IMG/VR virus record: IMGVR_UViG_3300045136_000191
Span: 1 to 26,446 of that record
Reading direction: 5' to 3' (one strand)
Length of the DNA stretch: 26,446 bases
Origin: a virus
A program made the position numbers and the translations under genes. The notes beneath the pieces are model-generated. The model was not told where the DNA came from, did not search any database, and worked only from the letters and a program-made list of their open reading frames with translations. Shown piece after piece: positions 6,029 to 13,266 of the stretch (position 1 is the stretch's first letter; every line of letters starts with the position of its first letter).

Positions 6029-6341
6029 AGTCGCATTCGAGGATGGTGAAGATGTTGATGTCTGCGGCGATGTAGTGATAGAGGATAGTCGCGGCGCGGC
6101 TCAGCACGGCGATGGTCATGATGACGATCACGCCAGTGTTGATGTAGAAGAACGGCAATAATTGGCGGAAATATACCCCCAGGCTGAGATTGAAGAGCAT
6201 GAAGGCAAAGAAAACTGAGAGGCTGAAATAGAACAATGCGATAATGCGCTCACGGCGATTGTAGGCGATCAGGCCGAAGTAAAAATACGCCGGGAACATG
6301 AGGAAGTAACAGATTGCATGGATGGTTTCATCGATGCTCAT
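6027..6341 (-). CDS. Multi-spanning membrane protein, possible holin partner
   Basis: The 104-residue product has about three hydrophobic segments: 9-26 (AICYFLMFPAYFYFGLIA), 33-54 (IIALFYFSLSVFFAFMLFNLSL) and 62-82 (LPFFYINTGVIVIMTIAVLS). It overlaps the coiled-coil membrane protein upstream by 4 nt (ATGA) and is the last gene of the minus-strand head operon. No specific family is recognised. A pair consisting of a coiled-coil single-span protein and a multi-span protein resembles some phage lysis cassettes, so a holin role is possible. Confidence 0.58.
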   Translation of the reverse strand: MSIDETIHAICYFLMFPAYFYFGLIAYNRRERIIALFYFSLSVFFAFMLFNLSLGVYFRQLLPFFYINTGVIVIMTIAVLSRAATILYHYIAADINIFTILECD

Positions 6342-6631
6342 TTAATTCGCTCCAGTATATACAATCCCAGCATGAGCGCGCTGAGCGCAAAGCTGGTCAG
6401 AAATAGCCACATCTGCATTTTATTCAATGCGCCGTTCGTGTGGCGCTGATAGAAGCGCAGAAGGTATTCGAGCTGCTGTAATTCACGGCTGGCTTGCTCC
6501 ATGCGGTAGATGGCGGCCTGTGTTTCTGCATCAGGTCTCGCCAGGCTGAGCATGCGTTCGATGTCGCTGATCTGCGTTTCCAGAAAGTGGATTCTGCGCC
6601 GCACATCTGGAAAATCGTAATCGACGGCCAT
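6338..6631 (-). CDS. Coiled-coil protein with C-terminal membrane helix, XhlA-like
   Basis: From the ATG at 6631 the protein has 97 residues. Residues about 10-60 are a heptad-rich coiled coil (IHFLETQISDIERML, then MEQASRELQQLEYLLRF), and about 74-93 form one membrane helix (MWLFLTSFALSALMLGLYIL) followed by a short basic end. This layout matches the XhlA type of phage haemolysin/holin helper. The ATG at 6631 begins 7 nt after the stop of the upstream gene; a longer in-frame start at 6730 would overlap that gene heavily and is unlikely. Family assignment rests on architecture, not on sequence motifs. Confidence 0.6.
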   Translation of the reverse strand: MAVDYDFPDVRRRIHFLETQISDIERMLSLARPDAETQAAIYRMEQASRELQQLEYLLRFYQRHTNGALNKMQMWLFLTSFALSALMLGLYILERIK

Positions 6632-6638
6632 TTTGCTG

Positions 6639-6998
6639 TCAAGTGACGCGGCTTTCGCCCACCAGTTCCTCGCAGGTGAGGGTAACGAGGCGACGTCGGT
6701 TGTCGGGTTCGCCGATGGCGAGGATGGCAAAGTAGCGGCTGGCGCCTTCGATCAGCCAACGCAGTCGGCTTTTGGTGGTGAGGCTGACGCCCGCGGGCAG
6801 TGGCCAGCGCAGCGTGACTTCGTGGGCGGCGACGGGGATGACCAGCTCCTGGCGCTGGCGTTCGTTGCCGGAGATGGTGCGCACGCGGGCGCGTAGCTGA
6901 GGCGAGTCCGTCCAGGTGATGGTTTCGGCGCCGCGGTCGCTGCGTGAGGTGGTGGGCGTCTGGATGTAGACGGTATGGCGCAATTCGGCGATCTTCAT
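6639..6998 (-). CDS. Head closure / head-tail joining protein
   Basis: The 119-residue product begins MKIAELRHTVYIQTPTTSRS and contains the hallmark SPQLRARVRTISGNERQRQ and LRWLIEGASRYFAILAIGEPDNRRRLVTLTCEEL of the SPP1 gp16 / Phage_H_T_join group. It seals the head after packaging and forms the surface to which the tail attaches. Its start overlaps the upstream connector gene by 4 nt. In most siphoviruses the gp10-like gene follows directly; here that gene is at 13267 on the other strand. Confidence 0.82.
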   Translation of the reverse strand: MKIAELRHTVYIQTPTTSRSDRGAETITWTDSPQLRARVRTISGNERQRQELVIPVAAHEVTLRWPLPAGVSLTTKSRLRWLIEGASRYFAILAIGEPDNRRRLVTLTCEELVGESRVT

Positions 6999-7567
6999 GT
7001 GGCGTAGCCCCAGTGCATTTTGAGCGCATTTTGCAGGCGGCTGCGCTGCTGGTTGGCGGTGGTGGAAATTGCCTCACGATTCTCGTAGTCAACGGCGACC
7101 AGCCCCAGGATCAGGCGCTTGTAATCGGAGGGTACGTCGTCGGCAAGACCGTAGCCTGCGACGTAGCGCACTCGGATCGGGGCGTGGCTGCGCAGTGCGA
7201 CGTCGGGCCAGCTTTTGCCCTGTGCGGACGTGAGAATGGGCGGCGTGAGGTCGGCGATCAACTGGTAGTCGGTGTCGGGAATGGTGACGGTCGTTCCGTC
7301 GTCGGTGACGTAAGTGACGCTGATGATCGATTGCACCGGCGGATATTCCAGGCGGATGACGCCATCGGCGGGCCAAACCGAAAGTACCATTTCCCGGGTC
7401 TGGGTGATGAAGCTGCGCGCGGCCAGCATCTGCGCTTCGAGCGTGGCAGCCTCGATCAATTGAGTGATCAGTGCGTCGTCGGCGCTGTGGTCAATCAGCA
7501 GTGTGCTCTTGGCTTCGGCAAGCGTGACCGGCGTGACGGCGGGCGGCGTAATGATGTTGCTTGGCAT
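6995..7567 (-). CDS. Head-tail connector, gp6/gp15-like adaptor
   Basis: The 190-residue product has the pattern of the HK97 gp6-like connector: an N-terminal helical part (VTLAEAKSTLLIDHSADDALITQLIEAATLEAQ, about 15-47), a beta-rich middle (LEYPPVQSIISVTYVTDDGTTV, then Y-Q-L) and a C-terminal RVRYVAGYGLADDVPSDYKRLILGLVAVDYENRE. These form a ring under the portal. It lies 21 nt after the glycosyltransferase-like gene and overlaps the head-closure gene. Confidence 0.88.
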   Translation of the reverse strand: MPSNIITPPAVTPVTLAEAKSTLLIDHSADDALITQLIEAATLEAQMLAARSFITQTREMVLSVWPADGVIRLEYPPVQSIISVTYVTDDGTTVTIPDTDYQLIADLTPPILTSAQGKSWPDVALRSHAPIRVRYVAGYGLADDVPSDYKRLILGLVAVDYENREAISTTANQQRSRLQNALKMHWGYAT

Positions 7568-7588
7568 ATGTCCATTCCTTTGGGTCGA

Positions 7589-8458
7589 TCATTTGGTGCG
7601 CTTCCTCCGCTGCGCCGGGACGGTTGCCTGTTCGGGCGATTCGATGACGGCGCGCTCGACGGCGGGTTCTGGTTCGGGTTCGGTAGGGCGGATGCGCACG
7701 TAGCCAGCGCGTTCCAGATCATAGGCTTCGGCCATTGTGACGGTGTAGCGCATTCCAGCCGTGAGCCGCATCGGTTTGCCGTCGATGAAGACGGTGACGT
7801 CTTCGAGCGCCTCGACGCGCATCATGGTGGTTGTGTCGTCGTAGGGCATGAGCAATTGTCCTTCTGTGTTGAAATGCCCGCAGGGAATGTCGAAGCGGCC
7901 GTAGGCGATGACGCCAGCGCGCAGACAATCCATTGCGAATTGAATATCGCCAGTCGGATTGCTGCCGTTGCCGCTGTGGAGCGGGATGCGCTCCAGCACA
8001 TTGCGATGGATGAGCGTGCAACCCCAGCCGCAGCCGGAGATGCGTCCGACGCCAGCCTGCCGATAGCGGGCCAGCTCACGCGGATAGAGTGTGAGCGACA
8101 TGCCAAGGCTGTTTTCGCCGCAGTACTGCCAGGTGCTGAGCGAATAGTTGCCGTGGCGCAGCACGTATGGTGCATAGACCACGCCGGCGCCTGTGGTGTC
8201 GGCGAGCTTCTGTAGAGCGTCGGGCGGGAGCACCATGTCATGCTCGACGGTGACGAGTGCGTCGTAGCCGCCGGCAAGCGCAAGGCGTTGGGCGCGCTGA
8301 TATTTCGCCAGCACGTTGCGATGGTCTGGCGGTGGGAATGGGTCATCGGCATCGATGACCCATTCCCACTCGTGCGTGGTCTGCTGCGCTTCGATGGACG
8401 CTCTGCACTGTGGGTGCAGGGCGTCATCGTACGTTGGCGTGTAGACCAAAATCTTCAT
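7589..8458 (-). CDS. Glycosyltransferase-like protein inside the head operon
   Basis: The 289-residue product begins MKILVYTPTYDDALHPQC, like family 2-type GT-A folds. It has DADDPFPPPDHRN near 37-49, VEHDMVLPPDAL near 70-81 (EHD in the place of the metal-binding DxD), VGRISGCGWGCTLIHR near 139-154 and GDIQFAMDCLRAG near 169-181. Residues 200-289 add a small beta-rich part (TVFIDGKPMRLTAGMRYTV) and a polar, glutamate-proline-rich tail. Its start overlaps the capsid stop by 1 nt. The site between capsid and connector suggests that it modifies capsid or another virion protein, but donor and acceptor are unknown. Confidence 0.72.
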   Translation of the reverse strand: MKILVYTPTYDDALHPQCRASIEAQQTTHEWEWVIDADDPFPPPDHRNVLAKYQRAQRLALAGGYDALVTVEHDMVLPPDALQKLADTTGAGVVYAPYVLRHGNYSLSTWQYCGENSLGMSLTLYPRELARYRQAGVGRISGCGWGCTLIHRNVLERIPLHSGNGSNPTGDIQFAMDCLRAGVIAYGRFDIPCGHFNTEGQLLMPYDDTTTMMRVEALEDVTVFIDGKPMRLTAGMRYTVTMAEAYDLERAGYVRIRPTEPEPEPAVERAVIESPEQATVPAQRRKRTK

Positions 8459-9681
8459 CAGGCAGTCGGATGGCGGCCGTACAGGATCGCTTCTGGCTGC
8501 AGCACCTTGTACGCGATGCGCGTGTAGTAGTGCAGCACGACTTGGCCGTAGCGTGCGCGGCTGTATGGATCGCGCAGGAAGGTCAGCGCGGTCGAGCGAC
8601 GCCCCATGTAGCCAAAATTGCCGAAGAGAATCGATTTGTTACCGGCGCCAACGGCAGGCATGGTTTCGTCCTCGTTCCAAAGCGGATATTTCCACAACGT
8701 GGCGCCGGTGGGGCCGACGACTGGGGCGCCCGCTGGCGTTTCGGCGAAGAGGAAATCACTGCCCTGCAGTTTGCGGATGGCGCCTTCTGTGGCGCGGCGC
8801 ATGACCCATTGCGCAGACGGCGAATGGCGTCCCTTCAGCGCGTAGACAAGCGTCGGCACATCGGCGGCGCTGACAGTAGCAGCGGCGGCCAGCGTGACGC
8901 TGGTGCCATTGGTAAGCGCCTCGGTGATGAGCGCATTGTTATGCGTCAGGCCGAGGGCCTCGCCGACGTAGAAGTTGAGGAAGGTCATCAGATTTGATCC
9001 TTCGTCGTACATCAGTTCGTCGGACAGTTCAATGGCTTTGGTGAATTTGACCAGCGTCATCTGCGCGCGGCCAATTTCAGGCGCATCGCGGTCAGACAGA
9101 GAGGCCTCGTTGGTTGACACGAAAACATTGGTTGTTCCGGCTTGCACGGGTACGTTGAGCGTAGTGCCGCCTTCGGGTGCGAAGGGCATGACACCCAGTC
9201 GTTCGGCCAGCGCGATGCTGTTGGCTTTGGCGATGATGCCAGTGTAGTGCGCGGTGGGTACCAGATAGCCGCCGTCGGCTGGCGTGGTGATGTTCATGTC
9301 GGTATCGTTACTGGCGCGCAGTTCGGCGCGCATCTGCGCATCCATCTCACGGATAGCGCCCTCGTCGCCCCGCACGTAGAGGCGCACGGCTCGCAGTTCT
9401 GCCTGTTTGCGGTCGTCGCCAGCGTAGCGCAGCACTACGGGCGCCTGTGGCTGTGGCTGTGGCGCTGGCTGTGTACCTGGTTGCGAGCGCAGATCAATTG
9501 TGAGGCGGTCGATCTCTTCTTGCCGGTCAATCTGCGTTTTGAGCGCCTCGATTTGTGCTTTGAGCGCATCGTAGGCAGCCTGCTGTGTTTCGTCTAGCTG
9601 CGCGTCGCCAAAGCTGTCGTTGAGTTTTCGCAACTCATCAATCAGTTCGGCGCGTTTGCGGCGAAGTTCAAGAATGTCCAT
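8458..9681 (-). CDS. HK97-fold major capsid protein
   Basis: The 407-residue product has an N-terminal coiled-coil scaffold (delta) domain at about 1-65 (RRKRAELIDELRKLND, then a long helix to IDRLTIDLRS) and a proline/glutamine-rich linker, probably removed by the protease. The HK97 fold follows from about 115: GGYLVPTAHYTGIIAKANS (N-arm and start of E-loop), VSTNEASLSDRDAPEIGRAQM, a P-domain helix SDELMYDEGSNLMTFLNFYVGEAL, and an A-domain ending in YYTRIAYKVLQPEAIL. It assembles the icosahedral head. Residues 1-112 are encoded by the duplicated segment and are identical to the N-terminus of the chimeric ORF at 10278-10871. The protein itself is intact. Confidence 0.95.
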   Translation of the reverse strand: MDILELRRKRAELIDELRKLNDSFGDAQLDETQQAAYDALKAQIEALKTQIDRQEEIDRLTIDLRSQPGTQPAPQPQPQAPVVLRYAGDDRKQAELRAVRLYVRGDEGAIREMDAQMRAELRASNDTDMNITTPADGGYLVPTAHYTGIIAKANSIALAERLGVMPFAPEGGTTLNVPVQAGTTNVFVSTNEASLSDRDAPEIGRAQMTLVKFTKAIELSDELMYDEGSNLMTFLNFYVGEALGLTHNNALITEALTNGTSVTLAAAATVSAADVPTLVYALKGRHSPSAQWVMRRATEGAIRKLQGSDFLFAETPAGAPVVGPTGATLWKYPLWNEDETMPAVGAGNKSILFGNFGYMGRRSTALTFLRDPYSRARYGQVVLHYYTRIAYKVLQPEAILYGRHPTA

Positions 9682-9682
9682 G

Positions 9683-10294
9683 TCAATCCTCCATTGACAA
9701 AATTTCGATTGTGCGATGGCGCGCAGCCGCCCGGCTCCGCGCCTGTATCTCAGCAGCCTCCTGGCTGTCTAATTCTTTCTGACGTGCCATCTCCAGGGTG
9801 CGAGCAGCGACGATGGTGGCCTGATATGCAGGAAACGTGACGACGCTCACGTCGTAGAGCGAAAGGTTGCGCAGACGACGTAGACGCTGACCGTTTTCGG
9901 TGGTCCAGGTCTCGCCGCCCTTGCGCGTGCGGAAGGCGAAGCTCATCTGGTTCACGTCGCCGCGCTCGACCAGCATGTATACGTCGTTGGCGTAGGTGGT
10001 TGGCGGCAGAATGACAGCCATGCGCAACCCGTGCGCGTCTTCGGTCAGGGTGAGCGTGCCGTTGGTGGTGCGCCCCAGCACTAGGTTGGGATCGTGGTTG
10101 AACAGTGCGCGCACGTCGGGCGTCTCGGCGAGGGCTTCGCTGAATGCGCCAGGCTCGATCACCTCACGAAAGCCGCCGAGGTCCTCGGATAGGCTGTTAA
10201 AGACAACGGCGTAGCCCTCAAGCGTGCGCACTTCGCCATCGGCGGCGGCGCGCAGATTGACGGTGACGCAGCGGCGTTCAATTTCGTTGTTCAT
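9683..10294 (-). CDS. Prohead protease, copy A (next to capsid)
   Basis: The 203-residue product is an HK97 gp4 / peptidase U35-type protease that cleaves the capsid delta domain during maturation. Family features are TLEGYAVVFNSLSEDLGGFRE (about 24-44), VIEPGAF (45-51), ALFNHDPNLVLGR with the likely catalytic H67 (63-75), QMSFAF with the likely nucleophile S118, and LYDVSVVTFPAY (146-157). Its C-terminal tail is charged and helical. It ends 1 nt before the capsid start. Because of the duplication its upstream neighbour is the chimeric ORF, whose 3' end overlaps its start by 17 nt, exactly as portal overlaps copy B. Confidence 0.93.
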   Translation of the reverse strand: MNNEIERRCVTVNLRAAADGEVRTLEGYAVVFNSLSEDLGGFREVIEPGAFSEALAETPDVRALFNHDPNLVLGRTTNGTLTLTEDAHGLRMAVILPPTTYANDVYMLVERGDVNQMSFAFRTRKGGETWTTENGQRLRRLRNLSLYDVSVVTFPAYQATIVAARTLEMARQKELDSQEAAEIQARSRAAARHRTIEILSMED

Positions 10295-10871
10295 CGATCA
10301 ACTCCTTGACGGCTAACTGGCAGGCGGTGGCTACCCACTCGTTGACGTTCAGTTCGGTTGGTTGTACGGCGCGCAGTGGCGACAGCATGGCGTCGCCAGC
10401 TTGCCGCCATTCGTGCATCTGTTCTGCGCACCACTCGGACAGCCGTTGGCGACCGCCGGTGCGCAGGGCTTTAGCGCCGCCCTGCCGGACATCATTGGCG
10501 ATGCGGGCGTGCAGGCGGTTGCGCACGTCGGCGATCTCACGGATAGCGCCCTCGTCGCCCCGCACGTAGAGGCGCACGGCTCGCAGTTCTGCCTGTTTGC
10601 GGTCGTCGCCAGCGTAGCGCAGCACTACGGGCGCCTGTGGCTGTGGCTGTGGCGCTGGCTGTGTACCTGGTTGCGAGCGCAGATCAATTGTGAGGCGGTC
10701 GATCTCTTCTTGCCGGTCAATCTGCGTTTTGAGCGCCTCGATTTGTGCTTTGAGCGCATCGTAGGCAGCCTGCTGTGTTTCGTCTAGCTGCGCGTCGCCA
10801 AAGCTGTCGTTGAGTTTTCGCAACTCATCAATCAGTTCGGCGCGTTTGCGGCGAAGTTCAAGAATGTCCAT
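10278..10871 (-). CDS. Chimeric ORF: capsid N-terminus fused to portal C-terminus
   Basis: This 197-codon frame is a by-product of the tandem duplication. Residues 1-112 are identical to the capsid scaffold domain plus linker (MDILELRRKRAELIDEL to GAIRE), and about residues 113-197 are identical to portal from about residue 427 (ADVRNRLHARIAND to KELIDEQRN). The join falls at 10534-10536 and happens to stay in frame. It keeps the capsid start signals, so it could be translated. It could make a free scaffold domain carrying a portal tail, or simply be junk. It is not a recognised gene type. Confidence 0.8.
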   Translation of the reverse strand: MDILELRRKRAELIDELRKLNDSFGDAQLDETQQAAYDALKAQIEALKTQIDRQEEIDRLTIDLRSQPGTQPAPQPQPQAPVVLRYAGDDRKQAELRAVRLYVRGDEGAIREIADVRNRLHARIANDVRQGGAKALRTGGRQRLSEWCAEQMHEWRQAGDAMLSPLRAVQPTELNVNEWVATACQLAVKELIDEQRN

Positions 10872-10872
10872 G

Positions 10873-11484
10873 TCAATCCTCCATTGACAAAATTTCGATT
10901 GTGCGATGGCGCGCAGCCGCCCGGCTCCGCGCCTGTATCTCAGCAGCCTCCTGGCTGTCTAATTCTTTCTGACGTGCCATCTCCAGGGTGCGAGCAGCGA
11001 CGATGGTGGCCTGATATGCAGGAAACGTGACGACGCTCACGTCGTAGAGCGAAAGGTTGCGCAGACGACGTAGACGCTGACCGTTTTCGGTGGTCCAGGT
11101 CTCGCCGCCCTTGCGCGTGCGGAAGGCGAAGCTCATCTGGTTCACGTCGCCGCGCTCGACCAGCATGTATACGTCGTTGGCGTAGGTGGTTGGCGGCAGA
11201 ATGACAGCCATGCGCAACCCGTGCGCGTCTTCGGTCAGGGTGAGCGTGCCGTTGGTGGTGCGCCCCAGCACTAGGTTGGGATCGTGGTTGAACAGTGCGC
11301 GCACGTCGGGCGTCTCGGCGAGGGCTTCGCTGAATGCGCCAGGCTCGATCACCTCACGAAAGCCGCCGAGGTCCTCGGATAGGCTGTTAAAGACAACGGC
11401 GTAGCCCTCAAGCGTGCGCACTTCGCCATCGGCGGCGGCGCGCAGATTGACGGTGACGCAGCGGCGTTCAATTTCGTTGTTCAT
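10873..11484 (-). CDS. Prohead protease, copy B (next to portal)
   Basis: This copy is identical at the amino-acid level to copy A over all 203 residues, with the same H67 and S118 motifs. It overlaps the 3' end of portal by 17 nt, the arrangement expected in the ancestral operon. It is followed by the chimeric ORF instead of by full capsid. Both copies look functional, so gene dosage of the maturation protease would be doubled. Confidence 0.93.
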   Translation of the reverse strand: MNNEIERRCVTVNLRAAADGEVRTLEGYAVVFNSLSEDLGGFREVIEPGAFSEALAETPDVRALFNHDPNLVLGRTTNGTLTLTEDAHGLRMAVILPPTTYANDVYMLVERGDVNQMSFAFRTRKGGETWTTENGQRLRRLRNLSLYDVSVVTFPAYQATIVAARTLEMARQKELDSQEAAEIQARSRAAARHRTIEILSMED

Positions 11485-13000
11485 CGATCAACTCCTTGAC
11501 GGCTAACTGGCAGGCGGTGGCTACCCACTCGTTGACGTTCAGTTCGGTTGGTTGTACGGCGCGCAGTGGCGACAGCATGGCGTCGCCAGCTTGCCGCCAT
11601 TCGTGCATCTGTTCTGCGCACCACTCGGACAGCCGTTGGCGACCGCCGGTGCGCAGGGCTTTAGCGCCGCCCTGCCGGACATCATTGGCGATGCGGGCGT
11701 GCAGGCGGTTGCGCACGTCGGCGATCCAGGCGTCGAGCAGACGGTTGCGTTCGGCTTCGGCGCCTGGTTCGGGCGTTGGCTGCGGCTTCGGCTTCGGTCG
11801 TAGCGGCTCGCCGTCGTCAGCCTTTGCCATGTTGAGCGGGATCAGCAGGTCATCGCCGCCGGGCAGCGGGTTCAGATTTTCGCGTTCTCTGACTTCGTTG
11901 CGCGTCATTACGCCTGAATGAATGGCAGTGGCGTATGCCTGGAAGCGTTCGCTTGTCTGGGTGATAATCAGGCTGTCACGAACGAACTCTGGCAGGAACA
12001 TCTGGCGCTCCTTGCCGACAAGACATCGCAGCTTGATCTGCGACTCGAATCGGCGCAGCCACTGACCAAGACTGAAGACCACGTAATCACGGCTGATCTG
12101 TTCGCTGCTGGCATAGGTTGCGTGCTCGATGTCGCCGATCATTTGCGGCGGCACGCGGAACCATCCAGCGATCTCGCGCCTGGAGAACTGGCGACTCTGT
12201 AAAAACTGGGCTTCTTCGGGCGGCACACCGATTCTCTCGATTTTCATGCCCTCTTCGAGAATGGCGGTGCGGTGCGCGTTGCTCAATCCGGCGTGGCTGG
12301 CATTCCACGACTCACGCAATCGGTTGGCGGCGTCGGCGCTCAGTTTGCCGGGATGGGTGAGCACCACGCCCGGGCGTGCGCCGTTGGCGAAGAAGCGCCA
12401 GCCATATTCAGCCTGCGCCCGCTCGCCGCCGAGGGAATCCATTTGAAGGCGCACAGGGCTGTAGCCAACTACGCCGTCGTAGGATAAACCGGGGATGTGC
12501 AGCACACGCCAGTATGGTAGCACGATTGGTTTGCCTGTTCCGTCGGGACGGTATTCGTAGCGCAGCTCGCCGTCAACACGCGTCACCTCCATGCGATCTG
12601 GCAGCAGCGGCCAGAGTGCCCTCACCTGCCCGCGGTCATCCCAGTCGATTTCGGCGTAGGCATTGCCCCATAGCAAACAATGCGCCATGAGGGTCTCATA
12701 GAAGATCATGGCGCTCATTTCTGGGTTTGGTGCGTCGTGCAGCAGGGTATAGAGGGGATGATCTACGGCTGGCTCTTTGCCGCGTTCCAGGCGGCGATAG
12801 AGTTTGAGCGGGACTTGCCCGACATCACTGGATAGCACGCGCACGCAGGCGTAGACAACGCTGATGTTCAGCGCGTTGGCCGGGCTGACGGCGGGGCCGG
12901 CGACGCTGCGACCGCCGAGCATCATTTCGATGACGGCAGGATCGGTGAGGCTGGAACGCTGCTCGACGCCGCGCAATGCGTTGATCATGGTGCGGATCAT
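11468..13000 (-). CDS. HK97-family portal protein
   Basis: The 510-residue product is a full-length portal, the dodecameric ring through which DNA enters. Recognisable parts are SVVYACVRVLSSDVGQVPLKLYRR (about 46-70), HPLYTLLHDAPNPEMSAMIFYETLMAHCLLWGNAY (about 80-114), an HIPGLSYDGVVGYSP segment, QFSRREIAGWFRVPPQMIGDIEHATYASSEQISRDYV (stem/clip area) and GVMTRNEVRERENLNPLPGGDDLLIPLNM. A proline-rich linker (KPKPQPTPEPGAE) leads to a helical tail from about 415. I chose ATG 13000 for its AAGGAA upstream and 4-nt overlap with the small membrane protein gene; the frame remains open further upstream. Residues from about 427 are duplicated in the chimeric ORF. Confidence 0.94.
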   Translation of the reverse strand: MIRTMINALRGVEQRSSLTDPAVIEMMLGGRSVAGPAVSPANALNISVVYACVRVLSSDVGQVPLKLYRRLERGKEPAVDHPLYTLLHDAPNPEMSAMIFYETLMAHCLLWGNAYAEIDWDDRGQVRALWPLLPDRMEVTRVDGELRYEYRPDGTGKPIVLPYWRVLHIPGLSYDGVVGYSPVRLQMDSLGGERAQAEYGWRFFANGARPGVVLTHPGKLSADAANRLRESWNASHAGLSNAHRTAILEEGMKIERIGVPPEEAQFLQSRQFSRREIAGWFRVPPQMIGDIEHATYASSEQISRDYVVFSLGQWLRRFESQIKLRCLVGKERQMFLPEFVRDSLIITQTSERFQAYATAIHSGVMTRNEVRERENLNPLPGGDDLLIPLNMAKADDGEPLRPKPKPQPTPEPGAEAERNRLLDAWIADVRNRLHARIANDVRQGGAKALRTGGRQRLSEWCAEQMHEWRQAGDAMLSPLRAVQPTELNVNEWVATACQLAVKELIDEQRN

Positions 13001-13185
13001 GGACGTTCCTTGCGTGTGAGCGCAGGCGCGGCGAGGGCTACAAAGACGCCAGTGAGCAGCAGCACCATGCCCATGTATGTGAGCAACGCAGGCAGGCCGA
13101 AGGCGATCCAGATGGCGACGCCGATCAGGATCAAGCCGGTCAGGATCAGGGTGTTGCTTAGTTGATCCACGGTGCGTGTGTTCAT
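12997..13185 (-). CDS. Small two-helix membrane protein heading the head operon
   Basis: The 62-residue product has membrane segments at about 12-30 (LILTGLILIGVAIWIAFGL) and 34-53 (LLTYMGMVLLLTGVFVALAA), with a basic C-terminus (LTRKERP). Its stop overlaps the portal start (ATGA). No clear Shine-Dalgarno precedes the ATG; an extended -10 ends 7 nt upstream, so the mRNA may be leaderless. Function is unknown; comparable tiny membrane proteins sit near portal in some phages. Confidence 0.6.
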   Translation of the reverse strand: MNTRTVDQLSNTLILTGLILIGVAIWIAFGLPALLTYMGMVLLLTGVFVALAAPALTRKERP

Positions 13186-13192
13186 GGCTTCC

Positions 13193-13201
13193 AGGATAGC
13201 A
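13193..13201 (-). promoter_or_regulatory. Extended -10 promoter of the reversed head operon
   Basis: On the minus strand TGC (13201-13199) precedes TATCCT (13198-13193), and the ATG at 13185 begins 7 nt later. No good -35 is visible. It mirrors the plus-strand promoter at 13252-13260 across a shared palindrome. Confidence 0.55.
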
Positions 13202-13209
13202 GTCGGCGG

Positions 13210-13243
13210 GGAATAGTCTGATCACCGGTGATCGGACTGTTCC
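13210..13243. promoter_or_regulatory. 34-bp palindrome between divergent operons, candidate operator
   Basis: Arms 13210-13226 and 13227-13243 are complementary at 15 of 17 positions; the central 14 bp (GATCACCGGTGATC) are perfect. The palindrome is nearly centred between the two divergent ATGs (13185 and 13267), with each -10 element just outside it and the -35 positions inside it. A dimeric regulator bound here could control head and tail operons together. Confidence 0.7.
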
Positions 13244-13251
13244 TTGCGCGT

Positions 13252-13260
13252 TGCTATGCT
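13252..13260 (+). promoter_or_regulatory. Extended -10 promoter of the tail operon
   Basis: TG at 13252-13253, C, then TATGCT at 13255-13260. The ATG at 13267 starts 6 nt later, about where transcription should begin, and no Shine-Dalgarno is present, so a leaderless transcript is likely. Confidence 0.58.
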
Positions 13261-13266
13261 GGTGTC

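Larger units (their letters stand above)
9344..11723. repeat. Tandem direct duplication of 1190 bp
   Basis: Units 9344-10533 and 10534-11723 appear identical wherever compared, with an exact offset of 1190. The trinucleotide ATC is shared at all three borders (9344-9346, 10534-10536, 11724-11726), so the junction used only 3 nt of microhomology. Each unit carries, in minus-strand order, the last part of portal, the complete prohead protease and the first 112 codons of capsid. Identity over the full unit means a very recent event or an assembly artefact. Confidence 0.95.

Noticed and set aside
5700-6030. Inverted repeats matching 13190-13270 that would prove an invertible segment
   Set aside because: Comparing by eye I found only short shared words (such as TTGCTAT), below what a recombination site would need. 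A proper alignment is required.
6944-8215. Long plus-strand open frame over the connector and glycosyltransferase region
   Set aside because: It has no ribosome binding site or family pattern and lies opposite well-supported minus-strand genes; long antisense frames are common in GC-rich DNA.
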